DNA of 64,000 nucleotides from Pseudomonadota bacterium. GTDB lineage: Bacteria > Pseudomonadota > Gammaproteobacteria > Steroidobacterales > Steroidobacteraceae. Under the pieces are notes generated by a model. The model worked only from the letters and a program-made list of their open reading frames with translations. It ran no database searches and was not told where the DNA came from. Position 1 is the stretch's first letter. The number at the start of each line of letters is the position of its first letter. The stretch lies in contig JAFAEQ010000067.1 of NCBI GenBank assembly GCA_023423935.1, forward strand, positions 1 to 64,000. The letters run 5' to 3'. The position numbers and the translations under genes are program-made. Positions 1 through 8,134 of the stretch are shown in pieces.

Positions 1-28
1 GTGGGGGGGGCCCCCCCCCCCCCCCCCC
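1..28. other. G8/C18 homopolymer junction
   Basis: The window begins G, T, then eight G, then eighteen C. A self-complementary G/C block of this length is otherwise absent from the window. It most likely marks a contig end or an assembly or sequencing artefact; a genuine G-quadruplex-like tract cannot be excluded. The following 300 bases up to the first gene show no gene or convincing promoter. Confidence 0.6.
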
Positions 29-348
29 TTCCGTTGGCTAAGCGATCCGAGGATTCTGGCCCGGCGACTCGGATTAGCCTGAGCGCGATGTCCCCTGTGA
101 CGCGTGTCACAAGGATGAACATTCGCCGCTGACGAGCGTCGCGGGGCACTCTTGCGACCCACACGCGCGACCACGGAATTTCAGCAGAAAAGCTGATGTT
201 TTCTGCGCTCGAGCGCATCGACGTCGCCATCTCCTGACAACTAATCCGACCATGGACAAACCACTATCAGTGGCTAGACTGCGGTGACTTCGCTGCGTGC
301 TTGTGCGTTGTGCTACAGGCGGGCAGCGATGGGTGTCCCACCAACCAC

Positions 349-1356
349 ATGCAATATCGGCGCAGCGATTTCGATGTCACGAACACCGTGCAGGTGAGTT
401 CGGCCGACGCCGTTCGACGTGCAGTCAGTGACCTCTATCGCCAGCAGTGGCCGCACTATCCATTCGATCGTATCGATACCGCGTTCCGGGATTTCGAACG
501 GTTGTTCAACGGACAGTTTCCCGGCTACTACGGATGCGACACCGTCTATCACGATCAGCAGCATTCGCTCGACGGCACACTCGCCGTCGCCCGACTCATC
601 GTTGCGTACGACCGCACGCACACCGTTGAAGAACGACTGGGGCCTGAGCGCGCCATTCTCGCCGTGGTCATCGCGCTGTTTCACGACTCCGGCTACATCC
701 GTCAGACCGACGATCAGACCCATCGCAACGGCGCCGAATTCACGCTGAGCCACGTCAGCCGCAGCGCGCAGTTCATCGGACGCTATCTGCCCACGGTCGG
801 CATGGCCGAGTGGGTGCCCGTTGCGACGAAGGTCGTGCACTTCACCGGGTATGAGGTGAAGTTCGATCAGATCCGCCTCGACGATCATCGCGACCGCATC
901 GTGGGGCACATCGTCGGCACCGGAGATCTGATCGCGCAGATGGCCGACCGTTGCTATCTCGAAAAATGCCGTGATCGGCTCTATCCGGAGTTCGTGCTGG
1001 GCGGCATCGCGATGCCGAACAACGAGGAAGGCAATCCTTCGATTCGTTATCGCTCCGGATTGGACGTGCTGCGGCAGACGCCGGAGTTCGTCGAGGAAGT
1101 ACGCCGCACTCGACTCGATGGCGAGTTCGCCAGCGTCTATCGGCATCTCGAGGTGCTGTTCAACGGCCGTAACCCTTACATGGAATCCATCCAGGCGAAT
1201 CTCGATTACCTGACGGAAGTGTTACGCACCGGCGGCTGGCCGATGCTGCGTCGTGACCCGCCGTGCTTCACCTGGGAAAAGAATCCGGTCCAGAACATTC
1301 GTTCGCTCGTTCTCGGTCACATCAAACAAATGTGGAAAGGACCGACGAGCGGCTGA
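349..1356 (+). CDS. HD-domain metal-dependent phosphohydrolase
   Basis: The predicted protein has 335 aa when started at the ATG at 349, and no signal peptide. An in-frame TTG at 301 would add 16 unconvincing residues. The central stretch has an HD signature: a histidine early in a YHDQQHS-like segment, then LFHDSGY, then a helical region with further His and Asp residues (VVHFTGYEV, GTGDLIAQMADR). This spacing is typical of cytoplasmic HD phosphohydrolases, which use one or two metals to cut phosphoesters or nucleotides. The substrate cannot be read from sequence. The next gene starts about 55 nt downstream on the same strand, so the two may be cotranscribed, but they have no obvious functional link. 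Confidence 0.75.
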   Translation: MQYRRSDFDVTNTVQVSSADAVRRAVSDLYRQQWPHYPFDRIDTAFRDFERLFNGQFPGYYGCDTVYHDQQHSLDGTLAVARLIVAYDRTHTVEERLGPERAILAVVIALFHDSGYIRQTDDQTHRNGAEFTLSHVSRSAQFIGRYLPTVGMAEWVPVATKVVHFTGYEVKFDQIRLDDHRDRIVGHIVGTGDLIAQMADRCYLEKCRDRLYPEFVLGGIAMPNNEEGNPSIRYRSGLDVLRQTPEFVEEVRRTRLDGEFASVYRHLEVLFNGRNPYMESIQANLDYLTEVLRTGGWPMLRRDPPCFTWEKNPVQNIRSLVLGHIKQMWKGPTSG

Positions 1357-1410
1357 GAAAAAAATCGTGCGAGCGGCACGACCGAAGCAGATGTCGGCGA
1401 GAATCTGCGG

Positions 1411-2664
1411 ATGACTCTCATCGATAACACTGTCCTCGGACTCTCCGTAGCTTTCGGCCTCGGGTTACTCATCGGCATCGAACGCGAGCGCGGCGCGCAC
1501 GCGGCGGGAACTCAGTACGCAGCCGGCGTTCGCACATTCACATTGACCGCCTTGCTGGGTGCCGTGAGCGTCCTGATCGGCGGTGAAATCGCGGTGATCG
1601 CCTTCGGCCTCGTCATCGGCGCGTTGGTCGCGCTCGGCTACAAGGTGACTCGCACTCAGGACCCCGGACTCACAACTGAAGTCGCCCAGATCGGCGCGTT
1701 CCTGCTTGGTGCGCTCGCGATGCAGCGTCCTCAACTGGCGGCTGGACTCGGCGTTGTCATCGCGATACTGCTGGCCTCGCGTTCGCAACTGCATCACTGG
1801 GTCAAGAACGTCCTCACCGATGTAGAGATCCGCGATGGCCTGCTGTTGGCCGCAGCCGCGCTCGTCATACTGCCGCTCACCCCGAACGCGCCGATCGACC
1901 CTTGGGGCGTGGTCAATCCTCGCGTGCTCTGGGCGCTGGCCGTCACTGTCATGGCCATCAACGGCCTCGGCTACATCTCACTGCGTGTGGCGGGCGGTCG
2001 AGTCGGGCTGGTCTTGGCCGGACTTTTTTCCGGCTTCGTCTCGAGCACCGCCACGATCGCTGCGATGGCTACCCGCGCGCGTGGACAACCCGAACTGCGA
2101 CAGCCCGCCGTCGCCGGCGCCACGATCGCGGGCGTCTCGAGTCTTGTTGAACTCGCGATCGTGATCGGCGTCGTCAACATCACGCTGCTGCGAGCATTGG
2201 CGCTGCCCCTTGCCGCTGCTGCCCTCGTCGCTGTCGTATGCGCCGGTCTCTTTGCATTACACCGCAGTCGAGAGCACATCGATCCCAAGACGCTGCAGGG
2301 CCGGCCGTTCGATCCGAAAGCAGCGATGATTTTCGTGGCCGTGATCGGCCTGACGCTGATTGCCTCTGCCTTGCTGACGCAATGGCTGGGCCACAGCGGT
2401 CTGGTTCTCGCAAGCTCGGTCAGCGGGCTCGGCGACATTCACGCCTCTGCGATCTCAGTCGCCTCGTTGTCCGCTCGGAGTGAAGTCTCCGAGCACATCT
2501 CGACATTGGCGGTATTGGCAGGCCTCACGACGAATGCGATCAGCAAGACGTTCCTCGCGTTCTCGCTCGGGCGGCGTGCCTTCGGAATGCAAATGATCCC
2601 CGGGATCTGGTTGCCCGTGGCCGCGGCCTGGCTCGTACTGAGTGCACATCAGTTTCTCTCGTAA
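1411..2664 (+). CDS. MgtC/SapB family membrane protein with DUF4010 domain
   Basis: The protein has 417 aa and is almost entirely hydrophobic, with roughly 11 membrane segments. Residues 1-140 resemble the MgtC/SapB N-terminal domain, with a cytoplasmic signature GLLIGIERERG near residue 18. The rest matches the DUF4010 architecture. MgtC proteins are linked to Mg-limited growth and regulation of membrane ATPase activity, but the longer DUF4010 proteins are uncharacterised. It is an inner-membrane protein by composition. Function is inferred from family only. Confidence 0.8.
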   Translation: MTLIDNTVLGLSVAFGLGLLIGIERERGAHAAGTQYAAGVRTFTLTALLGAVSVLIGGEIAVIAFGLVIGALVALGYKVTRTQDPGLTTEVAQIGAFLLGALAMQRPQLAAGLGVVIAILLASRSQLHHWVKNVLTDVEIRDGLLLAAAALVILPLTPNAPIDPWGVVNPRVLWALAVTVMAINGLGYISLRVAGGRVGLVLAGLFSGFVSSTATIAAMATRARGQPELRQPAVAGATIAGVSSLVELAIVIGVVNITLLRALALPLAAAALVAVVCAGLFALHRSREHIDPKTLQGRPFDPKAAMIFVAVIGLTLIASALLTQWLGHSGLVLASSVSGLGDIHASAISVASLSARSEVSEHISTLAVLAGLTTNAISKTFLAFSLGRRAFGMQMIPGIWLPVAAAWLVLSAHQFLS

Positions 2665-2738
2665 CGCGTGCCGACTACCGCAGCTCTCCCGGGATCGGTA
2701 GCCTTGCGCATTGCGCTCCAACTCCACGAATACGCCGC

Positions 2739-3572
2739 ATGCAATTTCCGCGTCTCGCCGCCCGATTCCCCAACAAGAGAGCGTTCATCACCGGCGCAGG
2801 CAGCGGACTCGGCCTTGCGCTGGCGAATGCTCTCGCACGCGACGGCTGGGCACTCGGCCTGTTCGATCACAATCTCGCGCGCCTGACGACGGTCGAAGGA
2901 GAGCTGTCGGCCGCGGGTGTTCCCGTGCTCGCCTATCCGGGCGACGTGACTCAGGCGAACGAGCTCACCGTTGCGGTCAACACCTTTGCCGCCACCTATG
3001 ACGGTCTCGATGTGATGATCAACAACGCGGGTGTCGCCGCCTCGGGCAGCCTGATGGAGATCCCGCTCGAGGACTGGGATTGGATCATCCGCACCAATCT
3101 GATGGGCGTCGTGCACGGCTGTCGCGCCGCTATCCCGCATCTGCAACGCAACAGCTCTGGGCTTTTGATCAATGTCGCAAGTGCAGCTTCGTTCATTTCA
3201 GCACCTGAAATGAGCAGCTACAGCGCTACCAAGGCCGCGGTCGTCGCTCTGTCCGAATCGATCGCGAACGAGCTGCGTGCCTCGGGAACGCAAGTGTCCA
3301 TCGTCATGCCGACGTTCTTTCCCAGCAATCTGCTCGAGTCCTTTCGCGGCACGGAAGACTCAAGAATCTCGGCGCGTCGGATCATGGAGGCTGCTAACTA
3401 CCCCGCAGAAGCCGTCGCTCAGGACCTGCTTAATTTCGCCGCCGCAGGCAAGACGTACATTGTCCTCCCCCGATCGGCCCGCATGCTCTGGCGCGCCAAA
3501 CGCTACATGCCGGAACGTTTCCTCAGGCGCATCGTTGCGATACGCGATCGCATGCGGCGCAAGGCTTCCTGA
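2739..3572 (+). CDS. SDR family oxidoreductase
   Basis: The product is a 277 aa short-chain dehydrogenase/reductase of the classical type. The cofactor motif is TGAGSGLG near residue 20. The NNAG motif follows near residue 92, and the catalytic Ser and YSATK triad elements near residues 145-167. The protein is slightly longer than the usual 250 aa because of a basic C-terminal tail (LRRIVAIRDRMRRKAS), which could associate with the membrane. A second SDR gene follows 30 nt downstream on the same strand, so the pair is probably an operon. The substrate is unknown. Confidence 0.88.
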   Translation: MQFPRLAARFPNKRAFITGAGSGLGLALANALARDGWALGLFDHNLARLTTVEGELSAAGVPVLAYPGDVTQANELTVAVNTFAATYDGLDVMINNAGVAASGSLMEIPLEDWDWIIRTNLMGVVHGCRAAIPHLQRNSSGLLINVASAASFISAPEMSSYSATKAAVVALSESIANELRASGTQVSIVMPTFFPSNLLESFRGTEDSRISARRIMEAANYPAEAVAQDLLNFAAAGKTYIVLPRSARMLWRAKRYMPERFLRRIVAIRDRMRRKAS

Positions 3573-3602
3573 ACCCAGATCCTTACCGTTGAGGTCACCG
3601 TC

Positions 3603-4337
3603 ATGACGACCCGCCTCGCCGACAAAGTCGCTCTGATCACTGGCGCGAGCGCCGGCATCGGATATGCCACCGCCCGCGCACTCGCCCGCGAAGGAGCGAA
3701 TGTGGTCGTCACGGCCCGACGCGAAGAACGTCTGCAGCAACTCGTACGCGAGATCGAAGCGCTCGGCGCCAGGTCCGTTTACATCGTGGGTGATGCAGCG
3801 ACGGAGGCCACCGCGCGAGCGAGCGTCGATTGCGCCCTCTCCGAGTTCGGCCGCATCGACATCCTCATCAACAACGCAGGCGTCGGTAATTACAAGAATC
3901 TGATCGACACCAGCGCCGAGGAGTACGACCAGATCATGGACGTGAACATGCGTTCGACATTCCTGTTCACACGCCACGTGGTACCTGTCATGCAAAAGCA
4001 GCAACAGGGACTGATTCTGCTGGTGTCGTCGATGGCCGGGCTTTACGGCTTTCCGGGTCAGGCCGTGTACTGCGCTTCGAAGTTCGCGCAAATCGGCTTC
4101 GCGCAGGCGCTCGACAAAGAATTGCGCACCTACGGCATCAAGGTTGGCAGCGTCTGTCCTGGCGGCGTCAAAACCGAGTTCGCGATAGGCAAGGGCCGCA
4201 CCGAAGAAGGCGTCGCCAACTCATCCATGCTCGACGCCGAAGACGTCGCGCAAGCCATCACGTTCGCCTGCACCCAACCCCCAGGCGCACGCATCATGCA
4301 GATCCAGATGCGAACGATGGCGGAGAATCTCAATTAG
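3603..4337 (+). CDS. SDR family oxidoreductase (FabG-like)
   Basis: The product is a 244 aa classical SDR. It has TGASAGIG near residue 14, NNAG near residue 91, SSMAG at the catalytic serine, and YCASK as the catalytic Tyr-Lys pair. A GAGG Shine-Dalgarno sequence precedes the ATG. It is likely an NAD(P)-dependent reductase, coexpressed with the SDR just upstream. The stop codon TAG lies inside the first copy of an AATTAGCAATGAG repeat, so the intergenic repeat supplies the end of the gene. Confidence 0.88.
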   Translation: MTTRLADKVALITGASAGIGYATARALAREGANVVVTARREERLQQLVREIEALGARSVYIVGDAATEATARASVDCALSEFGRIDILINNAGVGNYKNLIDTSAEEYDQIMDVNMRSTFLFTRHVVPVMQKQQQGLILLVSSMAGLYGFPGQAVYCASKFAQIGFAQALDKELRTYGIKVGSVCPGGVKTEFAIGKGRTEEGVANSSMLDAEDVAQAITFACTQPPGARIMQIQMRTMAENLN

Positions 4338-4497
4338 CAATGAGCAGTGCGTAATTAGCAATGAGTAATGAGTAATTAAAGAGGGATCAAAGCTCGCCAA
4401 CGCCGTGACCCTCACTGACTCTCAACACTCATTTCCTCCTCCGTCATTGCTCATTACTCATTACTCATTGCTCATAATTGCTCATTACTCATTGTTG
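4332..4497. repeat. Heptamer-periodic inverted repeat between convergent genes
   Basis: The left arm is AATTAGCAATGAG twice plus AATGAGT units (4332-4378). The right arm is the complement, built of ATTGCTC and ATTACTC heptamers (about 4446-4497). The arms are separated by about 65 nt and can form a long imperfect hairpin. The element contains the stop codons of both flanking convergent genes (TAG at 4335-4337; TAA of the minus-strand gene at 4485-4487). It is AT-rich against a GC-rich background. Similar elements lie at 31.3 and 56.8-57.3 kb. Confidence 0.9.
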
Positions 4498-5165
4498 CCG
4501 TCGATCGTCAGCATGAACCGCGTGTAGATCTCGGGAAGCCGCGCAAGGACGTGGGTCTTGCCTGCAATGCTGCTCGCATCGATCACCTGGCGCAGCATCG
4601 AGAGACTCAAAGCTTCCAGAGCGGGCAGTGACACCGGCGCGTAGCTCAGGTGCCAGGGTTCGGGGCTCACGCCGCCGCGGTCGGTGCGATACGGACGAAA
4701 GAATCCGAAGCGCTTCATGTTCGCGTCGAGCCAGCGCGTGAGGTTCGCAAAGATGCCGTCGGTTGCGTACTCGCCCGGCACGAGCTGCACCTCATAGTCT
4801 TTCGGTACTGCAACCGCATCGATGACATCGACGTCACTGCCCCAGTGGTGCCGACTGCCTCCGGGAATCGCGGACCAGTACAGGATCGCATCCACTGCGG
4901 CGTTGTCACTGAGGCTCGCGCGATCGAGCAACTGACCCTTGCGATCGTAGAGCGGTCGCTCGCCATTCCATTTGCGATTCCAGATCGTCACCTGCGTATC
5001 GAAGTCGCGAAAGCTCGAACGGGCCACCAGATCGATGCCCTCCGCTGCGGCCGCATCGCGCATCGACAAGAACGCGGCGACCGCTTCATAGTGCAGCGTG
5101 CAGTACGGCTGATTCAGCTCGACCACATGCGTACGCGCCCGACCGGTAAGTTCGAGCTCATTCAT
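4485..5165 (-). CDS. LAS-family (M15) D-alanyl-D-alanine carboxypeptidase-like protein
   Basis: The protein has 226 aa. It shows the LAS metallopeptidase zinc signature, SRHHWGSDVDV near residue 124, and the second catalytic segment EPWHLSY near residue 190. The N-terminal part contains SSFRDFDTQ, the conserved substrate-side motif of VanY-type enzymes. These enzymes trim D-Ala-D-Ala ends of peptidoglycan stems. No signal peptide is visible from this start, so export is uncertain. Its last residues (Asn-Asn-Glu) and its TAA stop are encoded within or next to the heptamer repeat. A second LAS enzyme is at 48.9 kb. Confidence 0.82.
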   Translation of the reverse strand: MNELELTGRARTHVVELNQPYCTLHYEAVAAFLSMRDAAAAEGIDLVARSSFRDFDTQVTIWNRKWNGERPLYDRKGQLLDRASLSDNAAVDAILYWSAIPGGSRHHWGSDVDVIDAVAVPKDYEVQLVPGEYATDGIFANLTRWLDANMKRFGFFRPYRTDRGGVSPEPWHLSYAPVSLPALEALSLSMLRQVIDASSIAGKTHVLARLPEIYTRFMLTIDGNNE

Positions 5166-5550
5166 TCAACAGTTCCTCTTCTCGCATCGTGCATAAGACG
5201 CGAGTATGTCAAAAAACTCGACAAGCACATTTGAGATCGACTCAGACGGCCCCTGAATCTGCTTTCTGGACAGCATGACTCGGGAGAAAGCCCGCTATGA
5301 TGGCGATCGTTCGGTCGGAAGATTCTAGGGATATTCTGTGTCACTGACATCGACGACTCGCATCGAAGATGTCCGCCGCGTCCGTTACTGCGTCGAAGGA
5401 ACCGGGATGCAGTCACAGTGATTACACAAATCAGAGAGATTGCGGGTCAAACACGCGATCCGTTCGATCGTCTGAAGACCAATAATCGCGCAGCCAACGA
5501 TCGGGGCACATTGGCGGCGCATACACAACGTTGCAGCGTTGGAGCATCAG
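5166..5550. other. Divergent intergenic region
   Basis: About 385 nt separate two divergently transcribed genes, so promoters for both should lie here. I see no clear sigma-70 promoter, operator palindrome, RNA motif or small gene. Confidence 0.4.
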
Positions 5551-7992
5551 TTGAGAACCCGTAGCCTCAGAGCCAGACTACTTGCGATCGCAGTCACTGC
5601 CGGACTGTGTATCACTGCCATTCTGCTCGGCCTCGAATATCTCGAGTATCGCAAGTCCATCGACGCCATCGGCGAGCACGGCGAACGTTCGTGGCTCGCG
5701 GCCGAGAACGAGCGACTCGAGCGCGAAGCAAGCCAGGCGCTTACCACTTACGTGAGCGGCCTCGAAGTGGCGCTGGTCAGCAACGATGTCCGCGCCATTC
5801 AGCCGCTGGGTGCCGCGCTTCTTTCCAATCCCATCGTCACCTCCGTCACGATCCGCAATGCTGCGGGCGATGCGCTCTATCAGGAAAGCAAAGCCGAGCC
5901 TTGGGTGGCCACCCTCGCGCCCGGAGAGCAGCGCAGCATCGAAAGGACACTGGGCGGCAAGAAGGTACTGGGGGTCGTCGAATTGCGCGTCGGCCGCGCC
6001 GGACTCATAGGGTCCGCGCAGGGGTTGCGCACACAGCTCGAGAGCATCGAGCGCAACGACTTCAACTCGTGGATGTGGATCATCAGCGGCGCGGGCCTGC
6101 TCATTACCGGCGTGCTGGCACTGGTGGCTTGGGTACTGGCACGAAGGCTGGAGCGGCCGATCATCGAGCTGATTCGCTCGGCTGAACGTATCGGCGAAGG
6201 CGACTACACGCGCCCGCATGCGGTGACCGCCAATCACGAGATGGCAGATCTCGAGCTGGCGCTCGATCGCATGCGCCAGAACCTGCGTCAGACGACCATC
6301 ACCAAGGACTATCTGAACAGCGTCCTGAACAGCATGAACGATGCTGTGCTCGTGACATCCCCGGCCGGCATCATCACGCGCATCAACGAGGCAGCAGTGC
6401 GACTCTTCGGCTATCGCGAGGAAGAGATTGCCGGTAAGCCGTTCGTCACGCTGATCGCCGAGAGCGAAAAGGAGAATTTCTCGCTCGACAGCACCGGGCT
6501 CGAAACTCGCGAGACCGTGATCGCCACGCGCAGCGGTCAGACGATTCCCGTCTCCCTGTCCGGTGCGCCCATCGCGGCCGACGATCCCCAATTCAAAGGG
6601 ACGATCTATGTGATCCGCAACATCACGGATCGCAAGCGTGCCGAGCGTCGCATTCGCTATCTCGCCCGCTACGATGCGCTCACCAAAGTGCCGAATCGCA
6701 TGCAGTTCCAGCACATGCTGCAGCAGGCGATTGCACGCGCACGCAAGGCCGATCGCGCGATCGTCCTGCTGTATCTCGACATGGATCGCTTCAAGGAGAT
6801 CAACGACACCTTCGGCCATGCCGCGGGCGATCGCACCCTGGAAGTACTGACCGAACGCCTGACGCGCATTCTTCCGCGCGAAGCAGTTGTCGGGCGGCTG
6901 GCGGGCGACGAGTTCGGCCTGTTCATCGAGGGATTCACCGATCCGGAGAGCGAACGCACGCAGGCCGCAAACCTTGCGCGCATGGTGCTGGCCGAAGTGG
7001 GCAAGGCGTATTACGTCGACGAGCAGGAAGTGTTTCTGACCGCGAGCGTCGGCATCGCGCTGTGCCCGAAAGATGCCGAGAACGTGATCGATCTGATCCG
7101 CAATGCGGATGCAGCCATGTATCACTCGAAACAGAACGGCGGTAACAGCTTCGCCTTCTATTCGCCCGAAATGAACGCGGCGGCCGTCGAGCGTCTGATG
7201 CTGCGAAGCAAGCTGCGCCGCGCCCTCGAGCGCGACGAGCTGGTCATGTTCTATCAGCCGAAAGTCGATCTGCATGACGGGCGGATCGTGGGCGCAGAAG
7301 CCCTGTTGCGTTGGCGGCTACCGGGCCACGGCGACATCCCGCCTTCGCAGTTCATTCCGCTCGCCGAAGAGACGAACCTGATCCTGGGCATCGGCGAATG
7401 GGTTCTGAATCGGGTCTGCTCGGACTACCGCCGCTGGACCGAACGCATCGCGAATCCGGGTCGCGTGTCCATCAATCTCTCACTGAAACAGCTTCGCCAG
7501 GCGAGCTTCATCACACGCTGCCGCGCGGTGTTCCGCCGGCACGAAGTGTCGCCGACCTGCTTCGAGCTCGAGATCACCGAGACGACTTTGATGGCCGATC
7601 CGAAACGCACCGTGAAGCTCCTGAACGAGCTTTACGCGATGGGCTTGCACCTGTCGATCGACGATTTCGGTACTGGATATTCATCCCTCAGCGCCCTGCA
7701 GCAATTCCCGATCAACACCCTCAAGATCGACCAGTCGTTCGTGCGCGATGCGGCGGTCAATCCCGACGACGCCACGATCGTTCGGACGATCATCGATATG
7801 GGCAAGGCGCTCGAAGTCGAAGTCGTGGCCGAGGGCGTCGAGAATCAGGAACAGCTCAATCTGCTGCGTGCGCGCGGATGTCACTACGCCCAGGGCCGCC
7901 TGTTCGGAGACGCCATGAGCTCCGATGAATTCCTCGCTCTGCTGACGGCACAAGCCAGCGGCCGCTCCAAGGTCAGCCGCCTGTTCGGCTGA
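5551..7992 (+). CDS. Membrane PAS-GGDEF-EAL cyclic-di-GMP enzyme
   Basis: I chose the TTG at 5551 because GGAG at 5541-5544 sits 6 nt upstream; the protein is then 813 aa. Order: a membrane helix near residues 10-30, a periplasmic sensor region, a second helix near 175-195, HAMP, PAS (about 250-365), GGDEF and EAL. The GGDEF loop reads AGDEF (451-455), which is still compatible with diguanylate cyclase activity. The EAL motif is intact (583-585, EALLRW), as are the downstream DDFGTGYSS and EGVEN motifs. Both synthesis and hydrolysis of c-di-GMP are therefore possible, with the periplasmic part as input. It appears monocistronic. Confidence 0.92.
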   Translation: MRTRSLRARLLAIAVTAGLCITAILLGLEYLEYRKSIDAIGEHGERSWLAAENERLEREASQALTTYVSGLEVALVSNDVRAIQPLGAALLSNPIVTSVTIRNAAGDALYQESKAEPWVATLAPGEQRSIERTLGGKKVLGVVELRVGRAGLIGSAQGLRTQLESIERNDFNSWMWIISGAGLLITGVLALVAWVLARRLERPIIELIRSAERIGEGDYTRPHAVTANHEMADLELALDRMRQNLRQTTITKDYLNSVLNSMNDAVLVTSPAGIITRINEAAVRLFGYREEEIAGKPFVTLIAESEKENFSLDSTGLETRETVIATRSGQTIPVSLSGAPIAADDPQFKGTIYVIRNITDRKRAERRIRYLARYDALTKVPNRMQFQHMLQQAIARARKADRAIVLLYLDMDRFKEINDTFGHAAGDRTLEVLTERLTRILPREAVVGRLAGDEFGLFIEGFTDPESERTQAANLARMVLAEVGKAYYVDEQEVFLTASVGIALCPKDAENVIDLIRNADAAMYHSKQNGGNSFAFYSPEMNAAAVERLMLRSKLRRALERDELVMFYQPKVDLHDGRIVGAEALLRWRLPGHGDIPPSQFIPLAEETNLILGIGEWVLNRVCSDYRRWTERIANPGRVSINLSLKQLRQASFITRCRAVFRRHEVSPTCFELEITETTLMADPKRTVKLLNELYAMGLHLSIDDFGTGYSSLSALQQFPINTLKIDQSFVRDAAVNPDDATIVRTIIDMGKALEVEVVAEGVENQEQLNLLRARGCHYAQGRLFGDAMSSDEFLALLTAQASGRSKVSRLFG

Positions 7993-8077
7993 CCGAGTCT
8001 CCTCACCGCCCTTCGGAGCCCTCAGTCGCCGCCGCACCTCCGGCGGCTCTGTGCTGCCCGGGCGCTCTGTGTGAAAC

Positions 8078-8096
8078 TCTCGCGCCCCGCGAGGGC
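8078..8096 (+). terminator. Weak hairpin after the GGDEF-EAL gene
   Basis: CTCGCG, CCC, CGCGAG forms a six-pair hairpin between the c-di-GMP gene and yheS. There is no T tract, so termination is only a suggestion. Confidence 0.2.
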
Positions 8097-8134
8097 TCAC
8101 CTTCGCGCCCGCAACTGCAGTCGCCTAACGATCC

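Noticed and set aside
1367..1381. CGTGC/GCACG hairpin after the HD gene
   Set aside because: Only five pairs, no T tract; too weak to call a terminator.
5578..7275. Long minus-strand reading frame (565 codons) opposite the GGDEF-EAL gene
   Set aside because: It is an antisense shadow of GC-rich coding DNA. The plus strand has complete PAS, GGDEF and EAL motifs, while the antisense translation has no recognisable domain.
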